DNA of 64,000 nucleotides, taken from Marinicrinis sediminis (GTDB taxonomy: Bacteria; Bacillota; Bacilli; Paenibacillales; KCTC-33676). The position numbers and the translations under genes are program-made. This document shows, piece after piece, positions 53,632 through 63,001 of the stretch. The notes under the pieces were generated by a model, which had not been told where the DNA came from, did no database searches, and saw only the letters and a program-made list of their open reading frames with translations. The stretch spans positions 15,730 to 79,729 of the forward strand of contig NZ_JBHUMM010000013.1 of NCBI RefSeq assembly GCF_042685085.1, written 5' to 3'. Numbering within the stretch: position 1 is the stretch's first letter; every line of letters starts with the position of its first letter.

Positions 53632-54576
53632 TTATTGCTCCATTCGGATGGGAGGACGCACCTGCTCGACCACACTTTGCAGCACAGAAGCCTGAGACTG
53701 TCCATTATAAATCGCCTCTGTATGTAAAATGAGCCGATGAGCCAACACATACGATGACAGATCCTTGATATCATCCGGGATGACGTAGCTTCGCCCCTGC
53801 AACATGGCATAGGCCTTGGAAGCATGAATTAAAGCCAGCGAGGCGCGCGGACTGGCCCCCAGCTTGATATCCGCATGCTCTCTCGTCTTGCGAACCATTT
53901 GCACCGCGTATTCCATCACGGCGTCATCCATATGAATGTCGTACACCTGACGCTGCAACTGCACCATCGTCTCCATATCCGTCACCGGCTGAAGCGTTTC
54001 GATCGGGTGTCCAGATTTCTGGCTCGTAACCATGTCTAGCTCAGTGCGATGATCCGGATACCCGAGACTGAGTTTGAACATGAAGCGATCCAGCTGAGCT
54101 TCAGGCAGCATGTAAGTGCCTTCAAAATCAACTGAATTTTGAGTAGCCAGCATGATAAACGGCTTCGGAAGCCTGTAAAGCTCCCCGTCCACACTGACCT
54201 GGCGCTCTTCCATTGCTTCGAGAAGGGCGGACTGTGTTTTCGTCGTTGCGCGGTTGATTTCGTCTACAAGCAATATATTCGTCATGACTGGCCCTGGCTT
54301 GAACACAAACGATTCTGTTTTCGGATGATAGATGGACACGCCCGTCACATCAGACGGCAGCAAGTCCGGATTACACTGAATACGGTGAAAATCACCCTGT
54401 ACAGTCTTGGCAAGCGCCTTGATCAGCACGGTTTTCCCCGTACCGGGCACATCCTCCAGCAAAACGTGGCCTTCCGCCAGCATCGCCGTTAATATCCATT
54501 CTACTTCTCTTCTTTTTCCCAAAATACACTTCGAAACATTGTCTACAATTTGTTGTAGCACTTCCCCCTGAACCAT
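53632..54576 (-). CDS. MoxR-family AAA+ ATPase
   Basis: This 314-residue ATPase has Walker A EDVPGTGKT, Walker B ILLVDEINRA and sensor residues in MLATQNSVDFEGTYMLPEAQLDRFMFK. MoxR proteins act as chaperones for maturation of partner complexes, here presumably the DUF58 and transglutaminase proteins. The start at 54576 follows GGGAGG, whereas the ATG at 54627 has no ribosome site. Confidence 0.92.
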   Translation of the reverse strand: MVQGEVLQQIVDNVSKCILGKRREVEWILTAMLAEGHVLLEDVPGTGKTVLIKALAKTVQGDFHRIQCNPDLLPSDVTGVSIYHPKTESFVFKPGPVMTNILLVDEINRATTKTQSALLEAMEERQVSVDGELYRLPKPFIMLATQNSVDFEGTYMLPEAQLDRFMFKLSLGYPDHRTELDMVTSQKSGHPIETLQPVTDMETMVQLQRQVYDIHMDDAVMEYAVQMVRKTREHADIKLGASPRASLALIHASKAYAMLQGRSYVIPDDIKDLSSYVLAHRLILHTEAIYNGQSQASVLQSVVEQVRPPIRMEQ

Positions 54577-54683
54577 TGCATCTAGCCTCCCATGAAATCG
54601 CCCTGTCCGGCAGTAATCATCCAACATTGGTATAATCGTGAAAAGTTGTGTCTGTATCGCGAGTGTAGTGGAAATCTAATTCA

Positions 54684-54712
54684 ATAGTATCGGAAATCAC
54701 TTTTTTAGACAA
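54684..54712 (-). promoter_or_regulatory. Weak candidate promoter of the MoxR operon
   Basis: Minus strand TTGTCT (54712-54707), 17 bp, TACTAT (54689-54684); four of six bases match in each box. The rest of the 54577-54890 interval shows no gene or repeat. Confidence 0.3.
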
Positions 54713-54890
54713 CCTTGAAAACGTTTGAATCTCCTATTTCATGAACTGCCAGAATCTCTAGTCGCAACCTCATTTGTTTCACCGTTCACAATGGATACAT
54801 AGCCAAAATGCCAAGTTTCTGGTGTTACCTAAATTTCTGGTGTAAACCAGGGTCTAATAATGATAGAAGAAAAACCGGAACATGGAAAAT

Positions 54891-54917
54891 AAAAAAGCCT
54901 GCTCCAATAGCAGACTT
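54891..54917 (-). terminator. Terminator of the spoVA operon
   Basis: Minus strand AAGTCTGCT, 5-nt loop, AGCAGGCTT, then T-run (9-bp stem with one G-T). Confidence 0.8.
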
Positions 54918-54957
54918 TGCAGCAGACTTGCAACAACGAAAAATCGATTGGGACCTC

Positions 54958-55308
54958 TCAACCTTTGGGTTTAAAGATCAGCGCAGCGAGAAAGGAGAAG
55001 ATAATGGCCGCGGAGATCCCGACACTTGTCATTTCCAGCAAGCCGGACATAATGCCGATCCATCCTTCGCGGTCGGATTCTGTCAAAGCGCCATGTACCA
55101 GCGCATTCCCGAAGCTGGTAATCGGTACGGTCGCCCCCGCCCCAGCAAATTCGATAAAAGGATCATACCACCCGATGCCGTCCAGAATGGCTCCGAACAC
55201 AACCAGGCTGCTCATCGTATGTGCCGGGGTCAGCTTCAGGATATCGAACATGATCTGTCCAACGACACAAATGCCACCCCCGATAAGGAATGCCCATAGA
55301 TAAATCAT
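54958..55308 (-). CDS. spoVAE: Stage V sporulation protein AE (SpoVAEb)
   Basis: This 116-residue membrane protein has about four helices (LWAFLIGGGICVVGQIMFDI at the start). It is part of the SpoVA channel that moves dipicolinic acid into the forespore and out at germination. It overlaps spoVAD by 4 bp. Confidence 0.92.
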   Translation of the reverse strand: MIYLWAFLIGGGICVVGQIMFDILKLTPAHTMSSLVVFGAILDGIGWYDPFIEFAGAGATVPITSFGNALVHGALTESDREGWIGIMSGLLEMTSVGISAAIIFSFLAALIFKPKG

Positions 55309-56324
55309 GTCGTCCCTCCTTTGTGCTCAATGGAAACCGCATGGGCAATGCACGGAATGCTCTCCCCCTGCTGGTAAGAAACCGGAGACAGCAGCGCACC
55401 TGTTGCCACAACCAATATTTTGCGCAGCTCGCCCTCTTTCATTTTCTTGAGCAGATGGGCGTATGTCACGACACCGGAGCAGGCGCATCCGCTTCCCCCG
55501 CTTTGAACGGATTGGGTTTCCCGGTCAAAAATCATCAATCCGCAGTCATCAAATACTGTCGAGGCCATGGAGATGTTTTTTTCTTGAAACAATTCCAGTG
55601 CGATGTCTTTGCCAACAGTAGCCAGATCGCCCGTGACGATGAGATCATAATAGGAAGGGTCACGATTCAGATCCTTCAGGTGGGCTTGTATCGTATTTAC
55701 CGCGGCCGGGGCCATCGCAGCACCCATATTGAATGGATCTGTAATGCCCAGATCCAGCACCTTTCCAATCGTTGCCGAGGTCACCACCGGCCCCACCCCT
55801 CCTGCCCGTACGATCGAGGCAGCCGCTCCCGTTACCGTAAACTGCGCGGTAGGCGGCTTTTGAGAGCCGTATTCCGTCGGGTAACGGAACTGTTTCTCGG
55901 CGCTGCAATTGTGACTGCACGTGCCAGCCAGCACCGTATTGGCAGCCCCGCTGTTGACCATCAGTGCAGCCAGTGCGAGGCTTTCCATGGAAGTGGAGCA
56001 CGCTCCGAATACGCCGATATAAGGAATGGACAACTCTCTGGCTGCAAAGCTGCTGCTGATAATCTGGTTCATCAGGTCTCCGCCTACATAAAATTCCACC
56101 TGTCCCTTCGACAGATTTCCCTTCTTGACTGCAAGGCGGGCGGCCTCTTCCATCATTTTCCGTTCTGCTTTCTCCCAGCTGCTCTCCTCCAGCATCATAT
56201 CTTCATGAATGATATCGAAATCACCAGCAATGGGGCCTTTGCCCTCCTCTGGACCGACGACCGTGGCGGTCGATACAATCACCGGCTTGCGTTCAAATAT
56301 CCAGCTTTGCTCTCCTTGCAGCAT
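55305..56324 (-). CDS. spoVAD: Stage V sporulation protein AD (SpoVAD)
   Basis: This 339-residue thiolase-fold protein binds dipicolinic acid as part of the SpoVA complex. GVFGACSTSMESLALAA and the KPPTAQFTVTGAAA segment are typical of the family. It is adjacent, with one-base overlap, to spoVAC. Confidence 0.95.
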   Translation of the reverse strand: MLQGEQSWIFERKPVIVSTATVVGPEEGKGPIAGDFDIIHEDMMLEESSWEKAERKMMEEAARLAVKKGNLSKGQVEFYVGGDLMNQIISSSFAARELSIPYIGVFGACSTSMESLALAALMVNSGAANTVLAGTCSHNCSAEKQFRYPTEYGSQKPPTAQFTVTGAAASIVRAGGVGPVVTSATIGKVLDLGITDPFNMGAAMAPAAVNTIQAHLKDLNRDPSYYDLIVTGDLATVGKDIALELFQEKNISMASTVFDDCGLMIFDRETQSVQSGGSGCACSGVVTYAHLLKKMKEGELRKILVVATGALLSPVSYQQGESIPCIAHAVSIEHKGGTT

Positions 56325-56812
56325 TAAGCATCCCCTCCGACCAGCTTGACAATCATACGAACGAGCCCGACAAAAAAGGCCGCGACCACCCCATATACGA
56401 TAACAGGGCCAGCGAGTTTGAACATATTGCCGCCTACCCCGAGCACCAGACCCTCAGACCGATACTCCAGTGCCGAGGAGCACATCGTGTTGGCAAATCC
56501 CGTTACAGGGACCGCGGAGCCTGCGCCGGCCCATTGCCCGATCTTGTCATAAACGCCCAGACTGGTCAGGATAACGGCGATCAAGATCAGAACCGCAACG
56601 GTCGGGTCTCCTGCCTTCTCCTGATCATAATTGAAAATATGGACAAACATATCCTGAATCGCTTGACCGACCAGACAGATCCCCCCACCGACCAGAAAAG
56701 CACGCAGACAGTTCTGCACAACCGGACGTTTGGGTTCCTTTTCCTTCGCAAGTTGCTGATATTTTTTTTGTGCAGGGGTTTGATTGGGGGTCTGCTTGTT
56801 TGCTTGGCTCAT
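56324..56812 (-). CDS. spoVAC: Stage V sporulation protein AC (SpoVAC)
   Basis: This 162-residue membrane protein begins with a Gln/Lys-rich cytoplasmic tail, followed by about four helices (CLRAFLVGGGICLVGQAIQD). Its helices resemble those of SpoVAE, as expected because the two families are related. SpoVAC has been described as a mechanosensitive channel component for dipicolinate. Confidence 0.94.
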   Translation of the reverse strand: MSQANKQTPNQTPAQKKYQQLAKEKEPKRPVVQNCLRAFLVGGGICLVGQAIQDMFVHIFNYDQEKAGDPTVAVLILIAVILTSLGVYDKIGQWAGAGSAVPVTGFANTMCSSALEYRSEGLVLGVGGNMFKLAGPVIVYGVVAAFFVGLVRMIVKLVGGDA

Positions 56813-57555
56813 CCGCCTTCCTCCTCTATGATGGCATGTTGTGATTGATGTTGATTATCGCTTCTCTGCCTGTCCTTGTATGCATCTACGTACAACGTAT
56901 TATGCTCATCCACCTGGGCCAAATACACATCTTCAAGTGCAAGATTCCGTCTGGACAACACCCGATACAGCCACATCTCGCTCAGTCCTGCCCGTTGAAG
57001 CGGCTCCTTCATCAAAGTTCCGTCCATGACAATCGTTTGCGGCTCACACTGGTAACTGGTCTGATCCTCCAGCTTCATCTCCTGGCGTGTTACCGGTCTG
57101 CGTTCTTCCTTCAGCAGAACGGACAGGTTCCCGGAGGATTCCAGCACCGCAAATTCTACATCCGCTACCCGAAATGCATTTTTGCTGCGCAGCTGTTCCA
57201 GCAGCTCGTCCGAGCTGTATCGAACCTTCAACAGATTTTTCTCCAGAATTTCCCCGTGACGAATGAGCACCACCCCTTTGCCTTCCACGACATCCCTGAA
57301 CCATTTCGATTTGAGCGCCGCATATTCCACGGCGAGAGAGATGACAACCCATACGGCGAGGGCCAGGATGCCCAGCACCCAGTTGGACTCCACATCGAGC
57401 GATATATACGCAGCCAGACCACCAATGGTAATCCCGGTAATGTATTCAAAATAAGTAAGCTGTGAGATTTGCCGATTGCCTAACAAACGGGTAAAGACAA
57501 ATAAGGTCATTACCGCTAAAATGGAACGGACAACAATCATGATCCAGTCTGGCAT
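56809..57555 (-). CDS. DUF421 (YetF/YcaP-like) membrane protein
   Basis: This 248-residue protein has three N-terminal transmembrane helices (about 5-75) and a soluble C-terminal DUF421 domain (GKGVVLIRHGEILEKNLLKVRYS ... ELLEQLRSKNAFRVADVEFAVLESSGNLSVLLK). Its stop overlaps the spoVAC start by 4 bp, so it is the first gene of the spoVA operon. DUF421 proteins also accompany the mobile spoVA-2mob operons linked to spore heat resistance. Confidence 0.88.
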   Translation of the reverse strand: MPDWIMIVVRSILAVMTLFVFTRLLGNRQISQLTYFEYITGITIGGLAAYISLDVESNWVLGILALAVWVVISLAVEYAALKSKWFRDVVEGKGVVLIRHGEILEKNLLKVRYSSDELLEQLRSKNAFRVADVEFAVLESSGNLSVLLKEERRPVTRQEMKLEDQTSYQCEPQTIVMDGTLMKEPLQRAGLSEMWLYRVLSRRNLALEDVYLAQVDEHNTLYVDAYKDRQRSDNQHQSQHAIIEEEGG

Positions 57556-57786
57556 GATACAGGAGCCCTCCTGAGAAAAGCACCGTTTTTCCCATTATTC
57601 GCTTCTTGAGGAGCAAATATGAACGAGTCCGGTTGGTATAAATTGGTTGTCCAGATCTCACAAAGCCGTCACATTTGTGAAAAAACGACCGCAATCCTGG
57701 AGGCCTCCGCATCGAATTCATCTATGATGCGTATACATGTACAAACCCACAACGATATGCAGAAGTCAGTATAAGGGAGCGATGAG

Positions 57787-59250
57787 ATGAAGAAAAAGCT
57801 GCTATTATTTGTCCTTGTATTTGTCGTTGGCCTTTCTGCCATTCCTGTATATTCCAATGAAGGCACCTTTTCAGACACAGGCCGCCACTGGTCCAATGAA
57901 ACCTTGCTATGGGCCAAAAACCGCGAGATGGTGAGCGGATATCCAGACGGAACCTTCAAGCCGAATCAGCAGGTCAGTGAGGCTGAGTTCGTCACGCTGC
58001 TTTATCGCGCACTCGGGCTCACACCCCAAAAGAGTTCACAAAGCCACTGGGCCGACCCTTACTATGACATCGCTGAGGATCTCCATTATCCGTATCCAGG
58101 GATTCAACAAACATCTGTCCGAAAACGCAGCCTGAATCGGGAAGAAGTAGCCGAAATTCTCGCATGGGCGGACGGTCAGCCCCTTACAGATGATAAAGCC
58201 ATCCAGTATATTCTGGATCAGGGCTACAGTGTCGGAAAAACATCCGCCACCGTAAAGGGCTTTCAGGGAAGCGATTCCCTGACGCGGGCTGAATCGGTAC
58301 AGTTTATCAAGAATACGCTTGATGCGGGCATGTCCAAGCTGACCGCGCTGAAAGCGAACGCACTGCCGGATGATGTCATGAAGACCATCGTCAAAGAAAA
58401 CGCCATTAACGGCATTACGATCGGGGATACCCAAGAATACGTACTGGAAACATGGGGACCTCCTGCGCGCAAAGACCCGAGTAAATATGGCTTCACCTGG
58501 TATGTATACAATCAGTCCTATCTTGATTTTGCGATGATCGGCATGCAAAATGACAAGGTCGTGGCCCTCTTCACCAACGCCGACAACTGGACAACGGCCA
58601 GAGAATTAAGTACGACGGATCAGGAACGATCTGTGAAAATCCTGTATGGCAATCCGATCGATTCCATTTTGAAAGGGAATACCTACTTCATGCTGAATCA
58701 TGCCCCGGAAGAGGCGGCGGTTTACAAGGAAGGCGGACAGTACGTCACATTCTATTACGACACGCATGAAAACGGACGTATCATGGGCGTGCAATTTATG
58801 GATGAGAAGATTGAAGACAAACTAAGCAGCTTCTATGGTCAGGGGAGCAGTCAGCTTGAAATTGCCTATGAAAAACAAATCTTCGATCTTGTCAATGTGG
58901 AGCGGGTAGAACGGGGACTTCCGGCCTTTCAATATGATACAAAAGCCCAGCAATCTTCACGTAAACACAGCACAGACATGGGGGAAGAAGACTATTTTGA
59001 CCACATGAACTTGAAGGGTGAGAGTCCGTTTGATCGCATGAAAGCGGAAGGCATCCGTTATCGGCTGGCAGCGGAAAATATCGCAGCCGGACAATCCGAT
59101 GCCATCTATGCGCATATGGACTGGATGAATTCACTCGGTCACCGCCAGAATCTGCTAGGGAAGACCACCCGCCTGGGTGTCGGGGTGCAATTTATTTCCG
59201 GCAGTGATTACAAGGTCTACTACACCCAAAATTTCTATACACCACTCTAG
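57787..59250 (+). CDS. Secreted SLH-domain and CAP (SCP/PR1)-domain protein
   Basis: This 487-residue protein has a signal peptide (about 1-24), an SLH-type domain (FSDTGRHWSNETLLWAKNRE ... YPDGTFKPNQQVSEAEFVTLL), a second SLH-like region (about 80-180), a CAP-associated domain (about 200-330, GITIGDTQEYVLETWGPPAR) and a C-terminal CAP domain (DLVNVERVERGLPAF ... HMNLKGESPFDRM ... GHRQNLL). It is related to YkwD/YlbC-type proteins and is probably attached to the cell wall by the SLH part. AAGGGAG precedes the ATG. Confidence 0.9.
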   Translation: MKKKLLLFVLVFVVGLSAIPVYSNEGTFSDTGRHWSNETLLWAKNREMVSGYPDGTFKPNQQVSEAEFVTLLYRALGLTPQKSSQSHWADPYYDIAEDLHYPYPGIQQTSVRKRSLNREEVAEILAWADGQPLTDDKAIQYILDQGYSVGKTSATVKGFQGSDSLTRAESVQFIKNTLDAGMSKLTALKANALPDDVMKTIVKENAINGITIGDTQEYVLETWGPPARKDPSKYGFTWYVYNQSYLDFAMIGMQNDKVVALFTNADNWTTARELSTTDQERSVKILYGNPIDSILKGNTYFMLNHAPEEAAVYKEGGQYVTFYYDTHENGRIMGVQFMDEKIEDKLSSFYGQGSSQLEIAYEKQIFDLVNVERVERGLPAFQYDTKAQQSSRKHSTDMGEEDYFDHMNLKGESPFDRMKAEGIRYRLAAENIAAGQSDAIYAHMDWMNSLGHRQNLLGKTTRLGVGVQFISGSDYKVYYTQNFYTPL

Positions 59251-59273
59251 TAGCCTAAGCATGACAAAATGAC

Positions 59274-59324
59274 AAAAAGGAGCTGTCCCAAAAGATCCTG
59301 GATCTGGCGGAACGGCTCCTTTTT
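59274..59324. terminator. Terminator after the SLH/CAP gene
   Basis: Outer stem AAAAAGGAGC / GCTCCTTTTT with an inner AGATCC/GGATCT hairpin. The symmetrical A and T ends make it potentially bidirectional, also serving the minus-strand isomerase gene. Confidence 0.75.
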
Positions 59325-59342
59325 ATTTGATGCTTACAAATT

Positions 59343-59382
59343 TACAATGATACAGACAGATATACAATGATTCAGACAAATT
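59343..59382. repeat. Two 20-bp tandem repeats
   Basis: Two copies of tacaatgatnCAGACAnAtn lie head to tail (59343-59362 and 59363-59382), just after the isomerase stop. A third decayed copy may follow. Confidence 0.55.
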
Positions 59383-59409
59383 CACAATCTGAATCGGTCT
59401 CTGATCGAA

Positions 59410-60237
59410 TTACAAGTCAAGCTTCCGTTCCTGCTCACGAATGAAATGGGCAGCCTGACGATATTGTTCCCTCGACGGGAGGTGTTCCAGAATGAGTGGG
59501 GTGTCAGGGTGAAGCTTGCGCAACTCGCTCAGGAATACGCGGTAATCCAGCCCACCCTGACCTGGCATGACTTCATCCAGATGAACAGTCAGTTGTCCGC
59601 TGAGTACGATATCCTTCGCGTGGGCATTTAGAATGTACGGCCCCAGTCTCTGCATGAAATCCTGGATGATCTCCCCATTTCGAAAGTAATCCCTTGGACT
59701 GTTGATCATATTGACCGGATCGACATGCACCCCGAACGCCGGGCGGTCTACGGCCTTTATCAGCTCCAGATAGGTATCCGCACTGTCCGGGAAAATCCAG
59801 GGCATCGTTTCCAGTGTATAGAACGTATGTCTGGGCTTCACCGCATCGATAATTTCCCTGACAGACTCGACGATCTCCTCAAAGGTTTCCCTGGAAAAAT
59901 TGTCTGCATGCGGGCCATCCCACTGTGCGGCGCGTGATCCGGCAATGTTGACACAGCATCTCGCACCGATGCGCTCCGCCAGCTCAAGCTGTTTCTTGCA
60001 CGTCTCCAGTGCTTCTTTTCTCACCTGTTCATCGCGACTAATCGGATTGCTCCACGCCCCTACCTCTGCAATCATCAGATCAACGTCAGCAGCCCGTCTC
60101 TGAATCTCTGCAACCAGAGCGGCATCCGCACGGTAGTCTATCGGACAGACAGCGGCACGATACCCGTCCTTCACATGAGCTTCTACCCAGCTTTTGGGTG
60201 TGAAATCTTCCAGCGTCAGTGCGGCTCCCAATCTCAT
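59410..60237 (-). CDS. Sugar phosphate isomerase/epimerase-like TIM-barrel protein
   Basis: This 275-residue protein is of the xylose-isomerase-like TIM-barrel superfamily. Likely metal ligands are in TLETMPW, HVDPVNM, NAHAKDI and LEHLPS. Length and motif spacing fit the IolE/YcjR-like families. The substrate cannot be assigned from context. Confidence 0.85.
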   Translation of the reverse strand: MRLGAALTLEDFTPKSWVEAHVKDGYRAAVCPIDYRADAALVAEIQRRAADVDLMIAEVGAWSNPISRDEQVRKEALETCKKQLELAERIGARCCVNIAGSRAAQWDGPHADNFSRETFEEIVESVREIIDAVKPRHTFYTLETMPWIFPDSADTYLELIKAVDRPAFGVHVDPVNMINSPRDYFRNGEIIQDFMQRLGPYILNAHAKDIVLSGQLTVHLDEVMPGQGGLDYRVFLSELRKLHPDTPLILEHLPSREQYRQAAHFIREQERKLDL

Positions 60238-60290
60238 TCACAACGCCTCCCCTACTTTGTTATAACTTGTTATCGATATCCATCTAACAA

Positions 60291-62438
60291 TTATACCAAA
60301 TCAGGGACCACATCCATATACTTGACGTTTGCATATTTTTGCAGTACAAGCTGTCTTTGACGATCTTCAAGCGCATACAAGCCGCAGACCAGACTGTCCA
60401 GCTCTTCATAGATTCCTGCCATCGTCGCCACGGAATCAGCGGCACGGATCTGATCGACAAGCGCAACAATCTGCTTATGCTGCTTCCTGGAGCAAGGAGG
60501 AATCGGGATGGATTCAATATGCTTGCGCAGTATTTTAACCGAATCAAATGCAGCAGCAAAATAAAACTGTGCGGCTCTGGCGTTCAGGATAGCCATGACA
60601 TACTTCATGCTGTACCGCTTCAATCTCGGAATGACAATATTGGCGCTGTTCAGCGTCAATCGCTGCTGGTCGTCATAAGCAAAGATCAGGGATTTGTTAA
60701 TAAACCGATAAATGAGCTTCTCCGGTGCGCGGTACAACTGCTCAGACGCCACTTGCTGAAAACGGGCGGCATCAAAATGCAAATAATTCCGCCCGGTCTT
60801 GCAACGGTATTTGAAAATATCCGCCCCTTTCAACACCGGCTCTGTTCCCGGGATTGGCTCATCCAGTACGAATTCACCATTGTTGCCCGTCACAATGCCC
60901 AGTGCAAACTCCGCTTGTCCTTTCAAATATTGAACGCCGGGGACGCCTTGCATTTGCTTGAGGATCGCTTCTTCTTCATCGGATGCCCGAATGTTGAGGA
61001 CGGCAAAGTCATGAATTAAAAAACGGCGCTGTCTCACCTTGAAACAATGCGTCTGCTCCGATACCCGAATCTGATGCTCCTCCTCCTGCTTTCCCTTGCA
61101 GGCCGTCAATGTCATCACAGGCGTGGATACATGCTGAAAAGGCATCCCCATCAATTGAATATGCTGGATTTCAGAGCGCTCCAGCAGCCATTTTCTGGCG
61201 GAGGCATGGAGCTTGACATTCAGAAAGGATTCCGGAAGCACGTATGCCAAAATGCCGGATACCTTCAGCAAATCAAGCCCGGCTTCTATAAAGAGATCAA
61301 AAGATTCCAGCGCATTGCGGTCGGCAATGAGGAAGCTGTGGCGGTATTGCCTCATTTCCTCTTTCGTGAAGCTGTAGCCCCATGGTGGATTGCCGATGAC
61401 GAGATCAAAAGACTGTGAGCCTTCAAACGGAAATACGGAATCATAATGCGCCAGCACATTTTTGCATTGCAGGTGCAGATTCTCGGTTTGAACCTCATAG
61501 TGCGCCAGCAGGCAAAGATTCACTCGGGCAAGCTGGATCGCAGTCGCATCTATATCATATCCGTACAGGCATTGCTCAAGCAGCAGCTGTTCGGCCTCGA
61601 TTTCAGCAATTCCGTCCAGCATCCAGCGCTGTTTCAAGGTCAAAAACAGCTGAATGAGAAAATTGCCTGAACCGCTGCACGGGTCCACCATTTTGGGAGC
61701 AGGATATTCGAACCCTGATCGCGTCGCTTCCGCTGTCAACGTTTGAACAAGGTGACGAGGCGTATAATAGATTCCGCCTGATTTGCGATCTTTGAGCTGA
61801 GAGAGGCCCATATACACCAGACCGAGCAAATCATCCCCTTCCTGCCAAGGCACAGATTGCAGGGGAAGCCGCGCAAGCTCAGTGAATCGATCCGAATCGA
61901 TGGTGGATGCGTTCTCCAACCATCCCGCAAACAAATCCTGATAGGGATGCAGGCATGCAGGCTCTCTGAGCGCCCGCTCCACGTAACTGCCGGAGGCAGG
62001 CAGACCAGCAGTTGAAACCAAGTCCTGATCATTTTCACTCGTCCAGCCCGTGAATCTGCTTCGCTTCACCATGAGACGAAGGGCAAGCTCGAAGAGAATT
62101 AGCGTCGGATACTCCGCTACCTTCCGTTTACTCGCGTGTGCCAGCAGCTTTTTGGCAAAGGAAGCTACTTTTGCCGAGCTCACGTAGTCGTCTGGTATTC
62201 GGGTTCCGTTCAACGCTTTTTTATTCCTTCTGCTTTTCAATTTCATTTCATGACCGGATATAATCTCGCCTTGCAGTTCTCGAATTTCCTGCAAATCGTA
62301 ATACATGCGTCTGCCATGCTGAATGCGATATTTAATTTTCCCGGATTTCACCCAGTTTCGAACAGTACCGGTGGAAACAGACAGCATCCCGGCCGTTTCC
62401 TCCAGTGTGATATGATCCGGATGTATCCTTTCGTTCAT
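60291..62438 (-). CDS. HTH-fused N6-adenine DNA methyltransferase
   Basis: This 715-residue protein starts with a MerR/excisionase-like helix-turn-helix (residues about 8-50, ITLEETAGMLSVSTGTVRNW). An amino-methyltransferase core follows, with motif X GGIYYTPRHLVQ, motif I DPCSGSGNFL and catalytic motif IV NPPWGYS. The C-terminal part (about 530-715) resembles a TaqI/Eco57I-type specificity domain. I see no PD-(D/E)XK nuclease motif, so it may be a modification-only enzyme or a divergent type IIG system. AAGGGAG fixes the start at 62438; the frame is open to 62579. Confidence 0.85.
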   Translation of the reverse strand: MNERIHPDHITLEETAGMLSVSTGTVRNWVKSGKIKYRIQHGRRMYYDLQEIRELQGEIISGHEMKLKSRRNKKALNGTRIPDDYVSSAKVASFAKKLLAHASKRKVAEYPTLILFELALRLMVKRSRFTGWTSENDQDLVSTAGLPASGSYVERALREPACLHPYQDLFAGWLENASTIDSDRFTELARLPLQSVPWQEGDDLLGLVYMGLSQLKDRKSGGIYYTPRHLVQTLTAEATRSGFEYPAPKMVDPCSGSGNFLIQLFLTLKQRWMLDGIAEIEAEQLLLEQCLYGYDIDATAIQLARVNLCLLAHYEVQTENLHLQCKNVLAHYDSVFPFEGSQSFDLVIGNPPWGYSFTKEEMRQYRHSFLIADRNALESFDLFIEAGLDLLKVSGILAYVLPESFLNVKLHASARKWLLERSEIQHIQLMGMPFQHVSTPVMTLTACKGKQEEEHQIRVSEQTHCFKVRQRRFLIHDFAVLNIRASDEEEAILKQMQGVPGVQYLKGQAEFALGIVTGNNGEFVLDEPIPGTEPVLKGADIFKYRCKTGRNYLHFDAARFQQVASEQLYRAPEKLIYRFINKSLIFAYDDQQRLTLNSANIVIPRLKRYSMKYVMAILNARAAQFYFAAAFDSVKILRKHIESIPIPPCSRKQHKQIVALVDQIRAADSVATMAGIYEELDSLVCGLYALEDRQRQLVLQKYANVKYMDVVPDLV

Positions 62439-62553
62439 GCCAAATCTCCCTTGTCTTTCTAGTTTGTCTTCTATTTTAGCATGAATAGGCAGAGATATGG
62501 CACGATTCGGAAGATTCGTCATAGCCAGACCACGATCCATTATGTTCTGAAAC

Positions 62554-62585
62554 AAAAAAGAGACTGCACATCCCCGCAATCTCTT
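62554..62585 (-). terminator. Terminator after the sigK 3' part
   Basis: Minus strand AGAGATTGC, 8-nt loop, GCAGTCTCT (one G-T pair), then six T. It lies 15 bp after the stop at 62600. Confidence 0.85.
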
Positions 62586-62599
62586 GACTTTCTACCCGA

Positions 62600-63001
62600 T
62601 TATCTTCCCTGCTTGGTTTTGTAAAATTCATGGTATAACTTCATAAGCGCTCTCTTCTCAATGCGCGATACATACGATCTGGAAATGCCCAGTTCCTTGG
62701 CAATCTCGCGCTGTGTCCGCTCTTCGCCTCCCCGGTCCAGACCAAAACGTCCCCGCACCACTTCCTGCTCCCGTTCATCCAGAATGTGCAGGTTATTGTA
62801 GATTTTCGACTTCTCTATTTCCAGCTGAACCAGATCGACGACTTCATCGTTATCCGTTCCCAGAATATCGATCAGTGTAATTTCATTTCCCTCTTTATCC
62901 GTTCCGATCGGATCATGCAAAGATACATCCTTGCGTGTCTTTTTGAGCGAGCGCAGATGCATCAGGATCTCGATTCTAATGTCAAAAGGGTGCGTAGTCA
63001 A
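62600..63001 (-). CDS. sigK: Sigma-K, C-terminal part of a split sigK gene (SpoIIIC-like)
   Basis: From Glu11 onward (62971) the frame is a close match to the second half of the mother-cell sigma factor SigK: EILMHLRSLKKTRKDVSLHDPIG, EREQEVVRGRFGL and region 4 TQREIAKELGISRSYVSRIEKRALMK. Everything N-terminal to that (region 2, promoter melting) is missing, and the first ten codons (MTTHPFDIRI) show no sigma homology. B. subtilis sigK is interrupted in the same stretch (IENEILMHLR) by the skin element, and excision restores the gene. The 5' half should lie beyond 64000 in the same orientation. Confidence 0.9.
   Translation of the reverse strand: MTTHPFDIRIEILMHLRSLKKTRKDVSLHDPIGTDKEGNEITLIDILGTDNDEVVDLVQLEIEKSKIYNNLHILDEREQEVVRGRFGLDRGGEERTQREIAKELGISRSYVSRIEKRALMKLYHEFYKTKQGR

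Noticed and set aside
55290..56327. 345-codon plus-strand open frame opposite spoVAD
   Set aside because: Antisense shadow of spoVAD with no conserved features.
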